Source: an uncultured beta proteobacterium
GTDB lineage: Bacteria > Pseudomonadota > Gammaproteobacteria > Burkholderiales > Burkholderiaceae_C
DNA: 42,410 bases
Assembly (NCBI GenBank): GCA_903909815.1
Contig: CAIVXG010000074.1
Span: 1 to 42,410 of the forward strand
Direction of reading: 5' to 3'
Part shown: one piece after another, positions 16,313 to 24,391 of the stretch
How the letters are laid out: each line of letters starts with the position of its first letter
How positions within the stretch are numbered: position 1 is the stretch's first letter
Notes under the pieces: generated by a model
Database searches by the model: none
Seen by the model: the letters and a program-made list of their open reading frames with translations, nothing else
What the model was told of the DNA's origin: nothing
Made by a program: the position numbers and the translations under genes

Positions 16313-17515
16313 TTACCAGTTCGCTTCACGCTCGGCGGTTGCGCCAATCTTGTGGATTGTCAGGTCCGCGCCTTCGAATTCCTCTTCCTGGGTCAGGCGC
16401 AGGCCGATCGTGGCTTTGATCGCACCGTAGACCAGATAGCCCCCAGCCAGCGCCCAGACCACTCCCAGCGCGGTGCCCAAAAACTGGGCCCAGAAACTCA
16501 CTCCACCCATGCCGCCGAAGAGTTTGGCACCGAAGATCCCAGCGGCCAAGCCGCCCCAGGTGCCGCACAGGCCGTGCAGTGGCCACACACCCAGCACGTC
16601 GTCGATCTTCCAGGTGTTCTGCGTGAGCGTGAACAGGCGCACAAAGATGGCTCCCGCGATCGCGCCTGTGACCAGCGCACCCAGGGGATGCATCAGGTCC
16701 GATCCTGCGCACACTGCCACCAAGCCTGCGAGCGGGCCGTTGTAGACAAAGCCCGGGTCGTTCTTGCCCAGAGCCAACGCCGCCAGCGTGCCGCCCACCA
16801 TGGCCATGAGCGAGTTCACCGCGACCAGGCCGGAAATCTTGTCGATGGTCTGAGCGCTCATGACGTTGAAGCCGAACCAGCCCACCGTCAAAATCCAGGC
16901 GCCCAGGGCCAGGAACGGGATGCTGGACGGCGGATGGGCCGAGATGGACCCGTCTTTGCGGTAGCGGTTGCTGCGCGCCCCCAGTAGCAGCACGGCCGGA
17001 AGCGCCAACCAGCCGCCCACGGCGTGCACCACAACGGAGCCGGCAAAATCATGAAACTCTTGGCCCGTCAGACTCTTGATCCAGGCCTGGATGCCGAAAG
17101 CCTGGTTCCAGACCACGCCTTCATACAAGGGATAAATCAGGCCCACGATCACGGCCGTGGCCAGCAATTGCGGCCAAAAACGAGCGCGCTCTGCGATGCC
17201 GCCAGAAATGATCGCGGGTATGGCCGCGGCAAAGGTCAGCAGGAAGAAGAACTTGACCAGTTCGTAGCCGTTCTTGGCGGCCAGTTGCTCCGCACCAACG
17301 AAAAAGTTGGTGCCGTAGGCGACGGCGTACCCCACCATAAAATACACCACGGTGGACACGGAAAAGTCCACCAATATCTTCACCAGGGCATTGACCTGAT
17401 TCTTCTTGCGTACCGTGCCCAGTTCCAGAAAGGCGAAACCTGCGTGCATGGCCAGCACCATGACGCCGCCCAACAGGATGAAAAGGGCGTCTGAGCCCTG
17501 TTTTAGTGCTTCCAT
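16313..17515 (-). CDS. amt: Ammonium transporter Amt
   Basis: The 400-residue protein has eleven hydrophobic segments and the Amt/Mep/Rh pattern. The two conduction-pore histidines are in SVVVHAVGGW and PLHGLCGTWGG. It lacks the cleaved signal and Ala/Pro-rich lead of the second Amt at 24392. Amt proteins take up ammonium across the inner membrane and are usually gated by GlnK. The gene stands alone: the leader riboswitch and protease lie downstream, and a DUF3567 gene lies upstream on the same strand. A sigma-54-like promoter and NtrC-like half-sites precede it, so it is probably expressed under nitrogen limitation. Confidence 0.95.
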   Translation of the reverse strand: MEALKQGSDALFILLGGVMVLAMHAGFAFLELGTVRKKNQVNALVKILVDFSVSTVVYFMVGYAVAYGTNFFVGAEQLAAKNGYELVKFFFLLTFAAAIPAIISGGIAERARFWPQLLATAVIVGLIYPLYEGVVWNQAFGIQAWIKSLTGQEFHDFAGSVVVHAVGGWLALPAVLLLGARSNRYRKDGSISAHPPSSIPFLALGAWILTVGWFGFNVMSAQTIDKISGLVAVNSLMAMVGGTLAALALGKNDPGFVYNGPLAGLVAVCAGSDLMHPLGALVTGAIAGAIFVRLFTLTQNTWKIDDVLGVWPLHGLCGTWGGLAAGIFGAKLFGGMGGVSFWAQFLGTALGVVWALAGGYLVYGAIKATIGLRLTQEEEFEGADLTIHKIGATAEREANW

Positions 17516-17545
17516 TGATGAATCCCGAGAAGAGTTGCATTAAAT

Positions 17546-17579
17546 TGGTGCAACAACAGCCTTTTGCAGTCGTGCACCA
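17546..17579. promoter_or_regulatory. Inverted NtrC-like half-sites near the amt start
   Basis: TGGTGCA (17546-17552) and TGCACCA (17573-17579) are perfect inverted arms separated by 20 bases. Each arm equals half of an NtrC site. They lie at or just downstream of the predicted transcription start, so they could also form a leader hairpin. Confidence 0.4.
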
Positions 17580-17584
17580 TTATC

Positions 17585-17602
17585 AAGCAATAAACGGGCC
17601 AA
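17585..17602 (-). promoter_or_regulatory. Sigma-54 (-24/-12) promoter of amt
   Basis: The minus strand reads TTGGCCCGTTTATTGCTT. This matches the consensus TTGGCACG-N4-TTGCTT at all but one fixed position, with the required GG-N10-GC spacing. Transcription would start near 17575, about 60 bases before the ATG. Confidence 0.7.
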
Positions 17603-17610
17603 AATGGTGC
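17596..17610. promoter_or_regulatory. NtrC-like site upstream of amt
   Basis: GGGCCAAAATGGTGC matches the dyad GCACCAAAATGGTGC at 13 of 15 positions. It shares the 12 bases CCAAAATGGTGC with the site upstream of the porin-glnK-amtB operon. It overlaps the -24 box, which is an unusual place for an activator site. Confidence 0.5.
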
Positions 17611-17614
17611 CTGC

Positions 17615-17926
17615 TCAGTGCATCACCACCGGGTTCTGCGCCAACTCGGCATATTGTTCCAAAGTGTCCTCCACTTCCTGCTGCGTCGGGGCGTTCTCTT
17701 GCCATGCCTGGATGTGGCGCTGGAAAAGCTCGGCCCAGGAGCCGTCCAGATACACCTCTTTGCCGGAGCGCTTGTCCACGATCTCGAAGCCATGGCGCTC
17801 CAACACGGGCAGTTGCGGACCATCACCCGCCGCGGCAGATGCGCCTGTGACGAATCCATCCGGCAACGAGGCGCAGGACTTCATGTGAACCACCACAAAG
17901 TATTTCGAGTCGTAAAGCATCTTCAT
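17615..17926 (-). CDS. DUF3567 family protein
   Basis: The product of about 103 residues begins MKMLYDSKYFVVVHM and contains GFEIVDKRSGKEVYLDGSWA, the core of the DUF3567 family, which is largely confined to betaproteobacteria and has no known function. There is no signal peptide or membrane segment, so it is expected in the cytoplasm. The end, ELAQNPVVMH, is also family-like. An in-frame ATG nine bases upstream (17935) is possible, but the GGGAA site is better placed for 17926. It precedes amt on the same strand, separated by the amt promoter. Confidence 0.8.
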   Translation of the reverse strand: MKMLYDSKYFVVVHMKSCASLPDGFVTGASAAAGDGPQLPVLERHGFEIVDKRSGKEVYLDGSWAELFQRHIQAWQENAPTQQEVEDTLEQYAELAQNPVVMH

Positions 17927-18044
17927 CGTTGTCATTTCCCGGTGACGTGTCACCCGTGCCAGCGGCATAGGGTCTCATCGTAAATGGCCACCGGTGGCTG
18001 GGTTTCAAGGGCGAGGGCCGTCATTTGCCCAACGCGCAACCAGG

Positions 18045-19106
18045 TCAAGGTGCCAGGCTGGAGCGCCACTTCTGGTCGACATAGTCGCCGTTGTCCTGAC
18101 TCATGCGCAGGCGCACCGGCAAGTAACCCATGGCCGGCGCGAGCCAGATATCGAGTTTTTGGTCGTAGGCACTGCGTGGATGGCGGCTCAGCTTGACGCC
18201 CGTGACGCTGCCGCCAGGGAGTTGAAGCACTTCGGTAGCGCCGACGGTGAACTGCCAGTCCTCCGCGTCGCGCGGCCCCACCACCTGCAGTGCGATGCTT
18301 GTACCCGGCGGGTAGCGAGTAGGCGCGCCGGCGAGCAGTGCGCCCAATTGCAACACCACGCTCAAACGATCCTGCGCCCCCGCCAGCAAGGTGGCGCTGG
18401 GCGCGTTCGCACTGAACACGATGATGCCCTTGTCGCGCTCAAAATGGGCCGCCTGTTCGCTGCGCGCCTTGTCCAGGAAGCGCGTTGGCTCCAGACCGCC
18501 GACGACCACGCGTCCGGTGCTGGCCTGAGACCGCGAGCCCAACAAGAAAACCTTGATTTCAAGCTTTGCACTGTACTGTTCGCCATCGCGCTTCCAAAGC
18601 AACTCGGAGTCGGCGCTATAGGGGAAGCCTTTGACCTCGCCCACCACATCGTATTCAAGCCTTGCCGACGCTGGCACCGCCGCAGGCATCGCCTCACGCT
18701 TGTGCGTGGTCGGCTCCGGCGCCGACTTGGGCGCAATGGACTCGGTCGCGGCCAGTGCCAAAAGGCTCGTGTGCGCGGGCGTCAATGGCGACTCTGTCAT
18801 TTCCGCGAGAGCGGCATCGGGGCTGGGCGATAGCGGCACCACGGCCCGCCGGACCGCCGGCCTGGCCGAGTTCGATGCAGGCGCCTGCGACACCGACATT
18901 CCGCGCGGGATTTGCGCAAAGTTGCTACCCGCAACGTCACTGGACACCACAGTGCGCAGCACCAGCGCACGCCTCTGTGGCTTCTGCTCTGGGCTGACGA
19001 AACCGGGTGAACCCGTCAGCACGGCCCAGTGGATCAGTGTCACCAGGGCGGTCAGCGGCGCGAGCGCGGGCAGGTTCCATCCGGCCCTTTGAAAAATCGT
19101 GATCAC
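18045..19106 (-). CDS. DUF3108 domain protein, probably membrane-anchored and periplasmic
   Basis: The 353-residue protein has one hydrophobic segment near the N-terminus (about residues 12-32, LPALAPLTALVTLIHWAVL), a low-complexity linker rich in Ala, Pro and Ser to about residue 145, and a C-terminal DUF3108 domain starting at ARLEYDVVGEVKGFPYSA. The domain is a beta-rich fold of unknown function found in many proteobacterial envelope proteins. The C-terminus (LDIWLAPAMGYLPVRLRM) is the most conserved part. It is divergent from the fumarylacetoacetase-family gene after 81 bases. No specific role can be given. Confidence 0.8.
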   Translation of the reverse strand: MITIFQRAGWNLPALAPLTALVTLIHWAVLTGSPGFVSPEQKPQRRALVLRTVVSSDVAGSNFAQIPRGMSVSQAPASNSARPAVRRAVVPLSPSPDAALAEMTESPLTPAHTSLLALAATESIAPKSAPEPTTHKREAMPAAVPASARLEYDVVGEVKGFPYSADSELLWKRDGEQYSAKLEIKVFLLGSRSQASTGRVVVGGLEPTRFLDKARSEQAAHFERDKGIIVFSANAPSATLLAGAQDRLSVVLQLGALLAGAPTRYPPGTSIALQVVGPRDAEDWQFTVGATEVLQLPGGSVTGVKLSRHPRSAYDQKLDIWLAPAMGYLPVRLRMSQDNGDYVDQKWRSSLAP

Positions 19107-19187
19107 TAGAATCGCATCCTGTTCAGGACTTCAGCCCATTATTCGACAAACTCTAGCGGCCCGTTCGGTCCGCCAGGACATCCACCC

Positions 19188-20177
19188 ATGAAACTTGCCA
19201 CCTACAAAGACGGATCCCGCGACGGCCAGCTGATTGTGGTGTCACGTGATCTCATTTCCGCGCATTATGCGACCGGCATCGCGCACCGACTGCAGCAGGT
19301 GCTGGACGATTGGAACTTTTTTGCACCGCAATTGCAGGACTTGTACGAGACGCTGAACCAGGGTAAGGCGCGCCACGCCTTTGCCTTCAATCCGGCCCAA
19401 TGCATGGCGCCAGTGCCCCGCGCCTACCAGTGGGTCGATGGCGGTGCCTTTCACAACGCCAGGGACCTGGCGCGCACCGCCACCGTGCCCGGGAATCTTC
19501 CCGCCGATCCCCTGATGTACCAGGGTGGCAGCGATGACTTCCTGGGACCTTGCGACGACATCGTGTGCGTGAGCGAGTCTCACGATATCGACTTTGGGGC
19601 CGCGATCGCGGTCGTCACCGCCGATGTCGCCATGGGCACCACGCCCGCTCAGGCGCTGGACGGAATTCGCCTCTTGATGCTGGCCAACGATGTGAGCTTG
19701 CGGCATCTGATGGCGCAGGAACTTGCCAAGGGTATGGGCTTGGTGCAGAGCAAGCCCGCCACGGCCTTCAGTCCGGTGGCGGTGACGCCTGACGAACTGG
19801 GCGACGCTTGGCAGCAGGGGCGCGTGCACCTGACGTTGCAAGTCACCTGCAACGGTCGCAAGTTCGGCCTGTGCGAGACTGGTCCGGAGATGAGCTTTCA
19901 CTTTGGACAACTCATCGCTCACCTGTGTAGAACCCGCAACGTGCGCGCCGGCTCTATCGTAGGCTCTGGCTCGGTGAGCAACGCGGACCGGACCCACGGC
20001 TACGGTTGTATCGCCGAAAAGCGCGCCGTCGAAACCCTCCAGGATGGCCAACCCGGCACCGAGTTCCTGCGTTTTGGCGACAGCCTCCGCATGGAAATGA
20101 AGGGGCGCGACGGTGCCAGCATCTTTGGCGCGATTGAGCAGAAGGTCGCGCCGCTGCGTCAATCCTGCGCGCAATAG
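19188..20177 (+). CDS. Fumarylacetoacetate hydrolase-family protein
   Basis: The 329-residue protein has the FAH-fold C-terminal domain with the metal-ligand region around SHDIDFGAAIAVVTADV and the later block FSPVAVTPDELG, and an N-terminal FAH-like extension starting MKLATYKDGSRDGQL. Family members cleave carbon-carbon bonds of 1,3-dioxo acids or decarboxylate and hydrate products of aromatic breakdown. The length and N-terminal domain fit fumarylacetoacetase-like enzymes of betaproteobacteria, but no tyrosine or homogentisate gene is nearby, so the substrate is open. Its last 19 bases overlap the end of the convergent MFS gene. Confidence 0.88.
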   Translation: MKLATYKDGSRDGQLIVVSRDLISAHYATGIAHRLQQVLDDWNFFAPQLQDLYETLNQGKARHAFAFNPAQCMAPVPRAYQWVDGGAFHNARDLARTATVPGNLPADPLMYQGGSDDFLGPCDDIVCVSESHDIDFGAAIAVVTADVAMGTTPAQALDGIRLLMLANDVSLRHLMAQELAKGMGLVQSKPATAFSPVAVTPDELGDAWQQGRVHLTLQVTCNGRKFGLCETGPEMSFHFGQLIAHLCRTRNVRAGSIVGSGSVSNADRTHGYGCIAEKRAVETLQDGQPGTEFLRFGDSLRMEMKGRDGASIFGAIEQKVAPLRQSCAQ

Positions 20178-21355
20178 GCCTGGCGTTGTGCCAGCCACAG
20201 TGTCACGACGGCCACAATGCTCGCCATCAAGAGGCACCACAGGCCCATGACGTAGCCGTTCTGCGCGTTCCACAATACGCCCAGTAGCAAAGGTGCGCCC
20301 GCGCGCGCCAAGGCCAGCGGGACGCCCAAGGCGCCGTTGAGGGAAGCCATGTGTTCGCGGCTCACGTATTGCGCCATTGCGGTGCCCTTCACAATCGTCA
20401 GCATGCCGTTGCCAAGGCCGTACAACAACACGAACAGCAAGGCCGCCTGGCTGTGACCGCGGCCCAGGATCAACGCCATCAGACCCAAGGGAATCAGGAT
20501 CGGGATGATGCGATTCGCCACATGTACATCAAAGCGGTATTCAAAGAAATAGAGCAGCAAGCGCCCCAGCACCTGGATCAAACCCACGCTGGCCGGGATC
20601 GCGATGACCCAGGACTCGCTCAAGCCGGCTTCGCGCAACAGACTCACCATGTGTGCCGGCAAGGCCGCTGTCACGCCCATCATCAACACCACGAACACCC
20701 CGATCAGCATGAAGCTTGGACTGCGCAGGAACTGACCCAGGGGTTGGACGGGGCTACTCTGTCTGCTGAGGTCAAGCCTGCGTAGCGCCCCGCGCAACAT
20801 GCTGGCGTGAATCGGTGCGCACAGCAGCAAGTGGAACAATGCCAGGCAAAGCAGCGTGTTACGCCAGCCCCAAAGGTGGATCAGCCACGCGGTCAGGGGA
20901 GTGAACACCGTGCTTGCCAGGCCGCCGAGAAAAGTCAGGGTGATGATGGCACGGCGAAAGTCGTTCGGAAAGCGTCGCGTCACGATGGCAAAGGCTGGCG
21001 CATACAGCGTCGCCGAGAGCCCCGCACCCAAGCCCACCCACACCGCGTAAAAAGCCAGCAGGCTGTGGACTTGGCTATGCAGCGCCAAACAAAGAGCGAC
21101 CAAGAGCGAGCCGCCCGTCATGACGGCGCGTTCGTGGCCCCGTTCGATCCAGCGTGCAACCGGATAAGCCAGCAGACCTTCGGCCAGCAGCGCCAGACTG
21201 AAGGCGAGCGAGGATTGCGCTCGGCTGAATCCCAGCTCGAGCTCCAGCGGCTCCATCAGCACCGCGAACGCGTAGAAGACGCTGCCCCAGCTGATGAGTT
21301 GTGCCAGCGACAGCCAACCAACAAGGTGGCGAGCATGGGCGGAGGAGTAGGGCAT
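20159..21355 (-). CDS. Major facilitator superfamily permease
   Basis: The 398-residue protein has twelve hydrophobic segments in two halves. The loop between segments 2 and 3 (YPVARWIERGHERAVMTGG) matches the MFS motif A only loosely. The pattern FYAFAVLMEPLELELGFSR near the N-terminus is typical of monocarboxylate or metabolite transporters of the MFS family. The substrate is not known. It follows comM on the same strand after 66 bases and overlaps the convergent FAH gene by 19 bases at its 3' end. Confidence 0.85.
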   Translation of the reverse strand: MPYSSAHARHLVGWLSLAQLISWGSVFYAFAVLMEPLELELGFSRAQSSLAFSLALLAEGLLAYPVARWIERGHERAVMTGGSLLVALCLALHSQVHSLLAFYAVWVGLGAGLSATLYAPAFAIVTRRFPNDFRRAIITLTFLGGLASTVFTPLTAWLIHLWGWRNTLLCLALFHLLLCAPIHASMLRGALRRLDLSRQSSPVQPLGQFLRSPSFMLIGVFVVLMMGVTAALPAHMVSLLREAGLSESWVIAIPASVGLIQVLGRLLLYFFEYRFDVHVANRIIPILIPLGLMALILGRGHSQAALLFVLLYGLGNGMLTIVKGTAMAQYVSREHMASLNGALGVPLALARAGAPLLLGVLWNAQNGYVMGLWCLLMASIVAVVTLWLAQRQAYCAQD

Positions 21356-21421
21356 TGGAGGATTATGGCAAGCGCCACCCGCCTGCTCGGGGACGCGCTG
21401 CGGCCCGACCCCGGGAGCAGC

Positions 21422-22951
21422 TCACGTCGCCGGGTGCAGCGCCCGGCGGTACTGCACGGCCTCGGCCACGTGCGTCACCTGCGTTGTTGGCGCACCAGCC
21501 AGATCGGCGATGGTGCGCGCCACCTTCATGGTGCGATGGATGCCGCGCGCGGACCAGCCCAGCCGATCGGCTGCGAGCTTGAGGAACTTGACTGCGGCGG
21601 GATCGAGCGCCGCATGTAGATCCAGAGCCTTGCCCTGCAGCGCCTGATTGGGCTTGCCCTGACGCAAGAGCGCGTGCTCCCTGGCAGCGGCGCAGCGCTT
21701 GCGGATACTGGCCGTGCCCTCGCCTGGTGGTGCCTGCAGCAGCTCTGCTGCAGGCAAGGCGCTCACCTCCACATGCAGGTCGATGCGATCGACCAGCGGG
21801 CCGCTGATCTTGCCCTGGTAGCGCGAGACTTGGTCGGGGCTGCAGCGACAGGCCTTCAGACAAGAGCCCAGATAGCCGCAGGGGCATGGGTTCATGGCGG
21901 CAATCAATTGAAAGCGCGCCGGGAATTCGGCGCGGCGTGCGGCGCGGGAGATGCTGATGCGCCCCGATTCCAAGGGCTCGCGCAGTGCTTCCAGGGCCGC
22001 GCGAGGGAATTCGGGCAACTCATCCAAAAAAAGTACGCCGTTGTGCGCCAGGGATATTTCACCCGGTCGTGGCGGCGAACCGCCCCCCACCAGCGCCACG
22101 GCGCTGGCCGAATGGTGGGGGGTTGCGGTTGGGCGCATGGCCCACCGCTGTAGCGAGAAGCGCCCCACCAGACTGGCCAGGGCTGCGCTCTCCAAAGCCT
22201 CCTGGACGCTCATCGGCGGCAACAAACCGGCAAAACGTTGCGCCAGCATGGACTTGCCCGAGCCGGGTGGGCCCAGGAGCAGGATGCTGTGTCCGCCGGC
22301 GGCGGCAATCTCCAGTGCCCGCTTTGGTCCGGCCTGGCCTTTGACATCGGCCAGATCGTCATATGTCGGCTCTTCAAGCGCAAGCGTTGGCGCGGCTTGA
22401 GGCCATGCTTCAGCGCTTTCCTGCCCTTCGCGTCGGGGCAAAAACTGCCGTACCACGTCCAGCAGGTGCTGCGCACCATGGACTTGTGCGCCCGGCACCA
22501 GGGCCGCTTCTTGCGCGCTTGCCAGTGGAAGCACCAGTTTGGTGAGAATTTGATCGGCGTGCAGTGCCAGACTCATGGCCAGCGCGCCGCGTGCGGGCCG
22601 GAGTTCACCTGAGAGCGACAACTCTCCGGCAAACTCATGGCCGCTCAAACGTGCGCCGTCAATTTGTCCGCTGGCGGCCAGAATGCCCAGGGCAATCGGC
22701 AAGTCAAAGCGCCCTGAATCCTTGGGCAGGTCCGCGGGCGCAAGATTGACCGTGATGCGCTTGTTGGTTGGAAATTCGAGGCCTGAATTCTGAATAGCGC
22801 AGCGCACGCGCTCTCGCGCTTCCTTGACTTCGACGTCGGCCAAACCCACAAGCGTGAAGCTGGGAAGCCCGTTGGCAAGATGCACCTCCACGGTCACGGC
22901 ACTCGTCTGCAATCCCAGCAACGCACGGCTTTGCACCAAAGAAAGGCTCAT
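21422..22951 (-). CDS. comM: ComM/YifB family AAA ATPase (Mg-chelatase-like)
   Basis: The 509-residue protein starts MSLSLVQSRALLGLQTSAVTV, the usual N-terminus of the family. It has a Lon-like N-terminal domain, a central AAA domain with Walker A in LLGPPGSGKSMLAQRF and the sensor region FLDELPEF, and a C-terminal magnesium-chelatase-like lid. A cysteine cluster CPCGYLGSCLKACRC is also present, as in relatives. ComM is a hexameric helicase that promotes branch migration during natural transformation. The frame stays open for 62 codons upstream, but those lie in the regulatory region of the divergent porin operon. Confidence 0.95.
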   Translation of the reverse strand: MSLSLVQSRALLGLQTSAVTVEVHLANGLPSFTLVGLADVEVKEARERVRCAIQNSGLEFPTNKRITVNLAPADLPKDSGRFDLPIALGILAASGQIDGARLSGHEFAGELSLSGELRPARGALAMSLALHADQILTKLVLPLASAQEAALVPGAQVHGAQHLLDVVRQFLPRREGQESAEAWPQAAPTLALEEPTYDDLADVKGQAGPKRALEIAAAGGHSILLLGPPGSGKSMLAQRFAGLLPPMSVQEALESAALASLVGRFSLQRWAMRPTATPHHSASAVALVGGGSPPRPGEISLAHNGVLFLDELPEFPRAALEALREPLESGRISISRAARRAEFPARFQLIAAMNPCPCGYLGSCLKACRCSPDQVSRYQGKISGPLVDRIDLHVEVSALPAAELLQAPPGEGTASIRKRCAAAREHALLRQGKPNQALQGKALDLHAALDPAAVKFLKLAADRLGWSARGIHRTMKVARTIADLAGAPTTQVTHVAEAVQYRRALHPAT

Positions 22952-22960
22952 CGAGTGTTC

Positions 22961-22975
22961 TCCCCAAAATGGTGC
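22961..22975. promoter_or_regulatory. NtrC-like enhancer site upstream of the porin-glnK-amtB operon
   Basis: TCCCCAAAATGGTGC matches the dyad GCACCAAAATGGTGC at 13 of 15 positions. It is centred about 160 bases before the predicted sigma-54 transcription start, which suits an enhancer. The 12-base core CCAAAATGGTGC also occurs upstream of the other ammonium transporter. Confidence 0.6.
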
Positions 22976-23100
22976 GCTACCGTTCCAATGCCTGGATGGA
23001 GTATGAATCAAAATCATATCAACATCCAGCGCAAATTCGCAGGCAGCAATAGCCGCGCGAGGGATTGAAGTCTTGGCGATCCCGGTCGGCAAAAGGGTGG

Positions 23101-23117
23101 TGGCACGGTCCGTGCTT
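23101..23117 (+). promoter_or_regulatory. Sigma-54 (-24/-12) promoter of the porin-glnK-amtB operon
   Basis: The sequence TGGCACGGTCCGTGCTT fits TGGCACG-N4-TTGCTT with one mismatch and has the exact GG-N10-GC spacing. Transcription would start near 23127, about 36 bases before the porin ATG. Confidence 0.85.
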
Positions 23118-23162
23118 AAAGAAACTGTGCGATTCATTTCTTTAACCTCTCGGAAGTACTCT

Positions 23163-23942
23163 ATGAAACACCCAGTCCGCTCCTCACTCTATCTTGCCTG
23201 TCTGCTGGCCAGTTCTCTGGTCTCGGCCCAAACGACTGCGCCTGCCGCACCCGCTGCGCCCGAACCCGACTACACGCTGTCGTACAACGTGGGCGTCGTC
23301 AGCGACTATCGTTACCGCGGTATCTCGCAGTCGCGCCTGGACCCAGCGGCACAGGGTGGCATCGATTTCGTCGCCAAGAACGGCATTTATCTTGGCACCT
23401 GGGCTTCGACCATCCAATGGATCAAGGACGCTGGCGGCGCCGACAGCGTCGAATGGGATCTTTACGGAGGCTACAAGGGAGAAATCACGAAGGATTTGAC
23501 CTTTGATGTGGGTGCCCTTCGCTATGAATATGCAAATAACAAGCTCGGCAAGATTGCGGGCATGGCTGACGCCAGCACCGACGAAATCTATGGCGCACTC
23601 ACGTATGGCCTGGTGACAGCGAAATACTCCCACAGCCTGTCCAATTTGTTTGGCTACGCCTCCAGCAAGAACAGCGGCTATTTGGAGCTAGCAGCCGCTT
23701 TTGACGTGGGCAACGGCGTGACGCTGGCGCCCCACATCGGGCACCAGACGGTGGGTGGTTCGGGCAACGGAAAGTACTCGTACACGGACTATTCCTTCGC
23801 CGCGACCAAGGACTACGGCAACGGTCTGGCGCTCAGCGCCACGGTCAGTGGCACCGATGCGAACAAGAGTTTGTACATCACCCCCGCAGGCAAGTTCACG
23901 GGCAAGGCCGGCTTGCAGTTGGGGCTGAAGTACAGCTTCTGA
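23163..23942 (+). CDS. TorF-family putative outer-membrane porin
   Basis: The 259-residue product has a signal peptide (cleavage expected after LVSA near residue 22) and then the start of the TorF / Gcw_chp family, YTLSYNVGVVSDYRYRGISQS. The rest is alternating beta-strand sequence ending in an aromatic residue (KYSF), as outer-membrane barrels do. Family members are putative porins found beside nitrogen genes in proteobacteria. The ATG at 23163 is used because the signal peptide starts there; 30 upstream in-frame codons overlap the sigma-54 promoter. It heads a likely operon with glnK (81 bases on) and amtB. Confidence 0.88.
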   Translation: MKHPVRSSLYLACLLASSLVSAQTTAPAAPAAPEPDYTLSYNVGVVSDYRYRGISQSRLDPAAQGGIDFVAKNGIYLGTWASTIQWIKDAGGADSVEWDLYGGYKGEITKDLTFDVGALRYEYANNKLGKIAGMADASTDEIYGALTYGLVTAKYSHSLSNLFGYASSKNSGYLELAAAFDVGNGVTLAPHIGHQTVGGSGNGKYSYTDYSFAATKDYGNGLALSATVSGTDANKSLYITPAGKFTGKAGLQLGLKYSF

Positions 23943-24014
23943 GATCTTGCGGGACAGACCACTGCGACGCCAGGCTTGCAAGCTCTGTCCTCACTACGTT
24001 GAGCCATTCATTAA

Positions 24015-24362
<348 letters not shown>

Positions 24363-24391
24363 CGCCAACCCTGAAGAAAGCGAACACTCCA

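Noticed and set aside
17597-17612. Second GG-N10-GC match (AGGCACCATTTTGGCC) as the amt promoter
   Set aside because: It coincides with the NtrC-like dyad, and its -12 part (TGGC) fits less well than the match at 17585-17602.
23073-23162. Upstream in-frame start of the porin
   Set aside because: It would overlap the sigma-54 promoter and place coding sequence before a clear signal peptide.
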